NCBI GenBank assembly: GCA_036960175.1
Contig: JBALWH010000009.1
Location: 1 to 64,000 of the forward strand
Direction of reading: 5' to 3'
DNA from: Motiliproteus sp036960175
GTDB taxonomy: Bacteria; Pseudomonadota; Gammaproteobacteria; Pseudomonadales; Balneatricaceae
DNA length: 64,000 nt
Part shown: positions 63,910 through 64,000 of the stretch, one piece after another
Numbering within the stretch: the first letter of the stretch is position 1
Layout: each line of letters starts with the position of its first letter
Program-made: the position numbers and the translations under genes
Notes under the pieces: generated by a model
Told to the model about the DNA's origin: nothing
Database searches by the model: none
What the model saw: only the letters and a program-made list of their open reading frames with translations

Positions 63910-64000
63910 TTAATGAACCTTAAACTGGGACATCAGCCGGTTAATATCATCGGCTAATTGGTGGAGCTCATGACCAGAATCCGCTACCTGCTTGGCCACC
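63910..64000 (-). CDS. Methyl-accepting chemotaxis protein, C-terminal end (partial)
   Basis: Thirty codons enter from the right edge and end at TAA 63912-63910: VAKQVADSGHELHQLADDIN, then RLMSQFKVH. This is the usual tail of a methyl-accepting chemotaxis receptor, after the last signalling helix. The rest of the gene lies beyond the window. A terminator follows. Confidence 0.75.
   Translation of the reverse strand, partial: VAKQVADSGHELHQLADDINRLMSQFKVH

Overview
The window looks like chromosomal DNA of a free-living, probably marine gammaproteobacterium. The set RraA, PpsA/PpsR, RapA, NudJ-MnmA-HflD-PurB, TrmJ and HemJ is typical of that class, and the nudJ-mnmA-hflD-purB order matches the arrangement known from enterobacteria. 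No rRNA, tRNA or CRISPR array was recognised. All calls come from reading the sequence and the translated frames; no database search was run.

Positions 1 to about 7,730 are an accessory region: a run of integron gene cassettes, all on the plus strand, each followed by an attC-like site, with no integrase gene inside the window. A decayed LysR-type regulator lies on its left edge. The cassettes carry a membrane/coiled-coil protein, a two-gene unit with a Shedu-like (DUF4263) PD-(D/E)XK nuclease, a nonsense-mutated cassette gene, a DUF2892 protein, a small secreted protein, a DUF1499 protein and an orphan 107-residue protein. Two mobile elements have invaded the array. One is an IS3-family element that destroyed one attC and the gene next to it. 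The other is a group II intron without a reverse transcriptase, sitting in the core of an attC site on the bottom strand.

Positions 7,726 to 19,112 form a respiratory module. Six genes on the minus strand encode an ethylbenzene-dehydrogenase-gamma-like haem protein, a NapC/NirT tetraheme cytochrome, an Fe-S subunit, an NrfD-type membrane subunit, a Tat-exported molybdopterin oxidoreductase (B-C-A order as in tetrathionate reductase) and a periplasmic protein with an internal duplication. A PhnD-like binding protein, a histidine kinase and a sigma-54 activator are encoded divergently. The intergenic region has a good -24/-12 promoter facing the reductase operon and two copies of GTTAC-N6-GTAAC spaced 44 bp apart, which suggests that the three-component system switches the operon on. 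The substrate is not known; a sulfur oxyanion or metalloid oxyanion is likely.

Positions 19,137 to 48,150 hold ordinary core and peripheral genes: an acetyltransferase, an M48-type peptidase with a 59-codon partner gene, a deaminase, an MsbA-like ABC exporter, an AraC/DJ-1 regulator with an MFS transporter, a NarL-type regulator, rraA, the divergent ppsA/ppsR pair, a TraB/GumN protein, a HAD phosphatase, a large MscK-like channel, two cyclic-di-GMP proteins (one with an in-frame stop near its start), hemJ, rapA and moaE.

Positions 48,332 to 64,000 contain nudJ-mnmA-hflD-purB, an alpha/beta hydrolase with trmJ, a solitary batD, a TIGR01777 epimerase, riboflavin synthase, a DUF484-like/GGDEF protein, a PilZ-hemerythrin pair, an ECF sigma/zf-HC2 anti-sigma pair, a three-gene DUF547/carboxymuconolactone-decarboxylase/haloacid-dehalogenase operon and the C-terminal end of a chemotaxis receptor. 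Two intergenic regions carry strong terminator-ended hairpin structures without a gene and may encode small RNAs.
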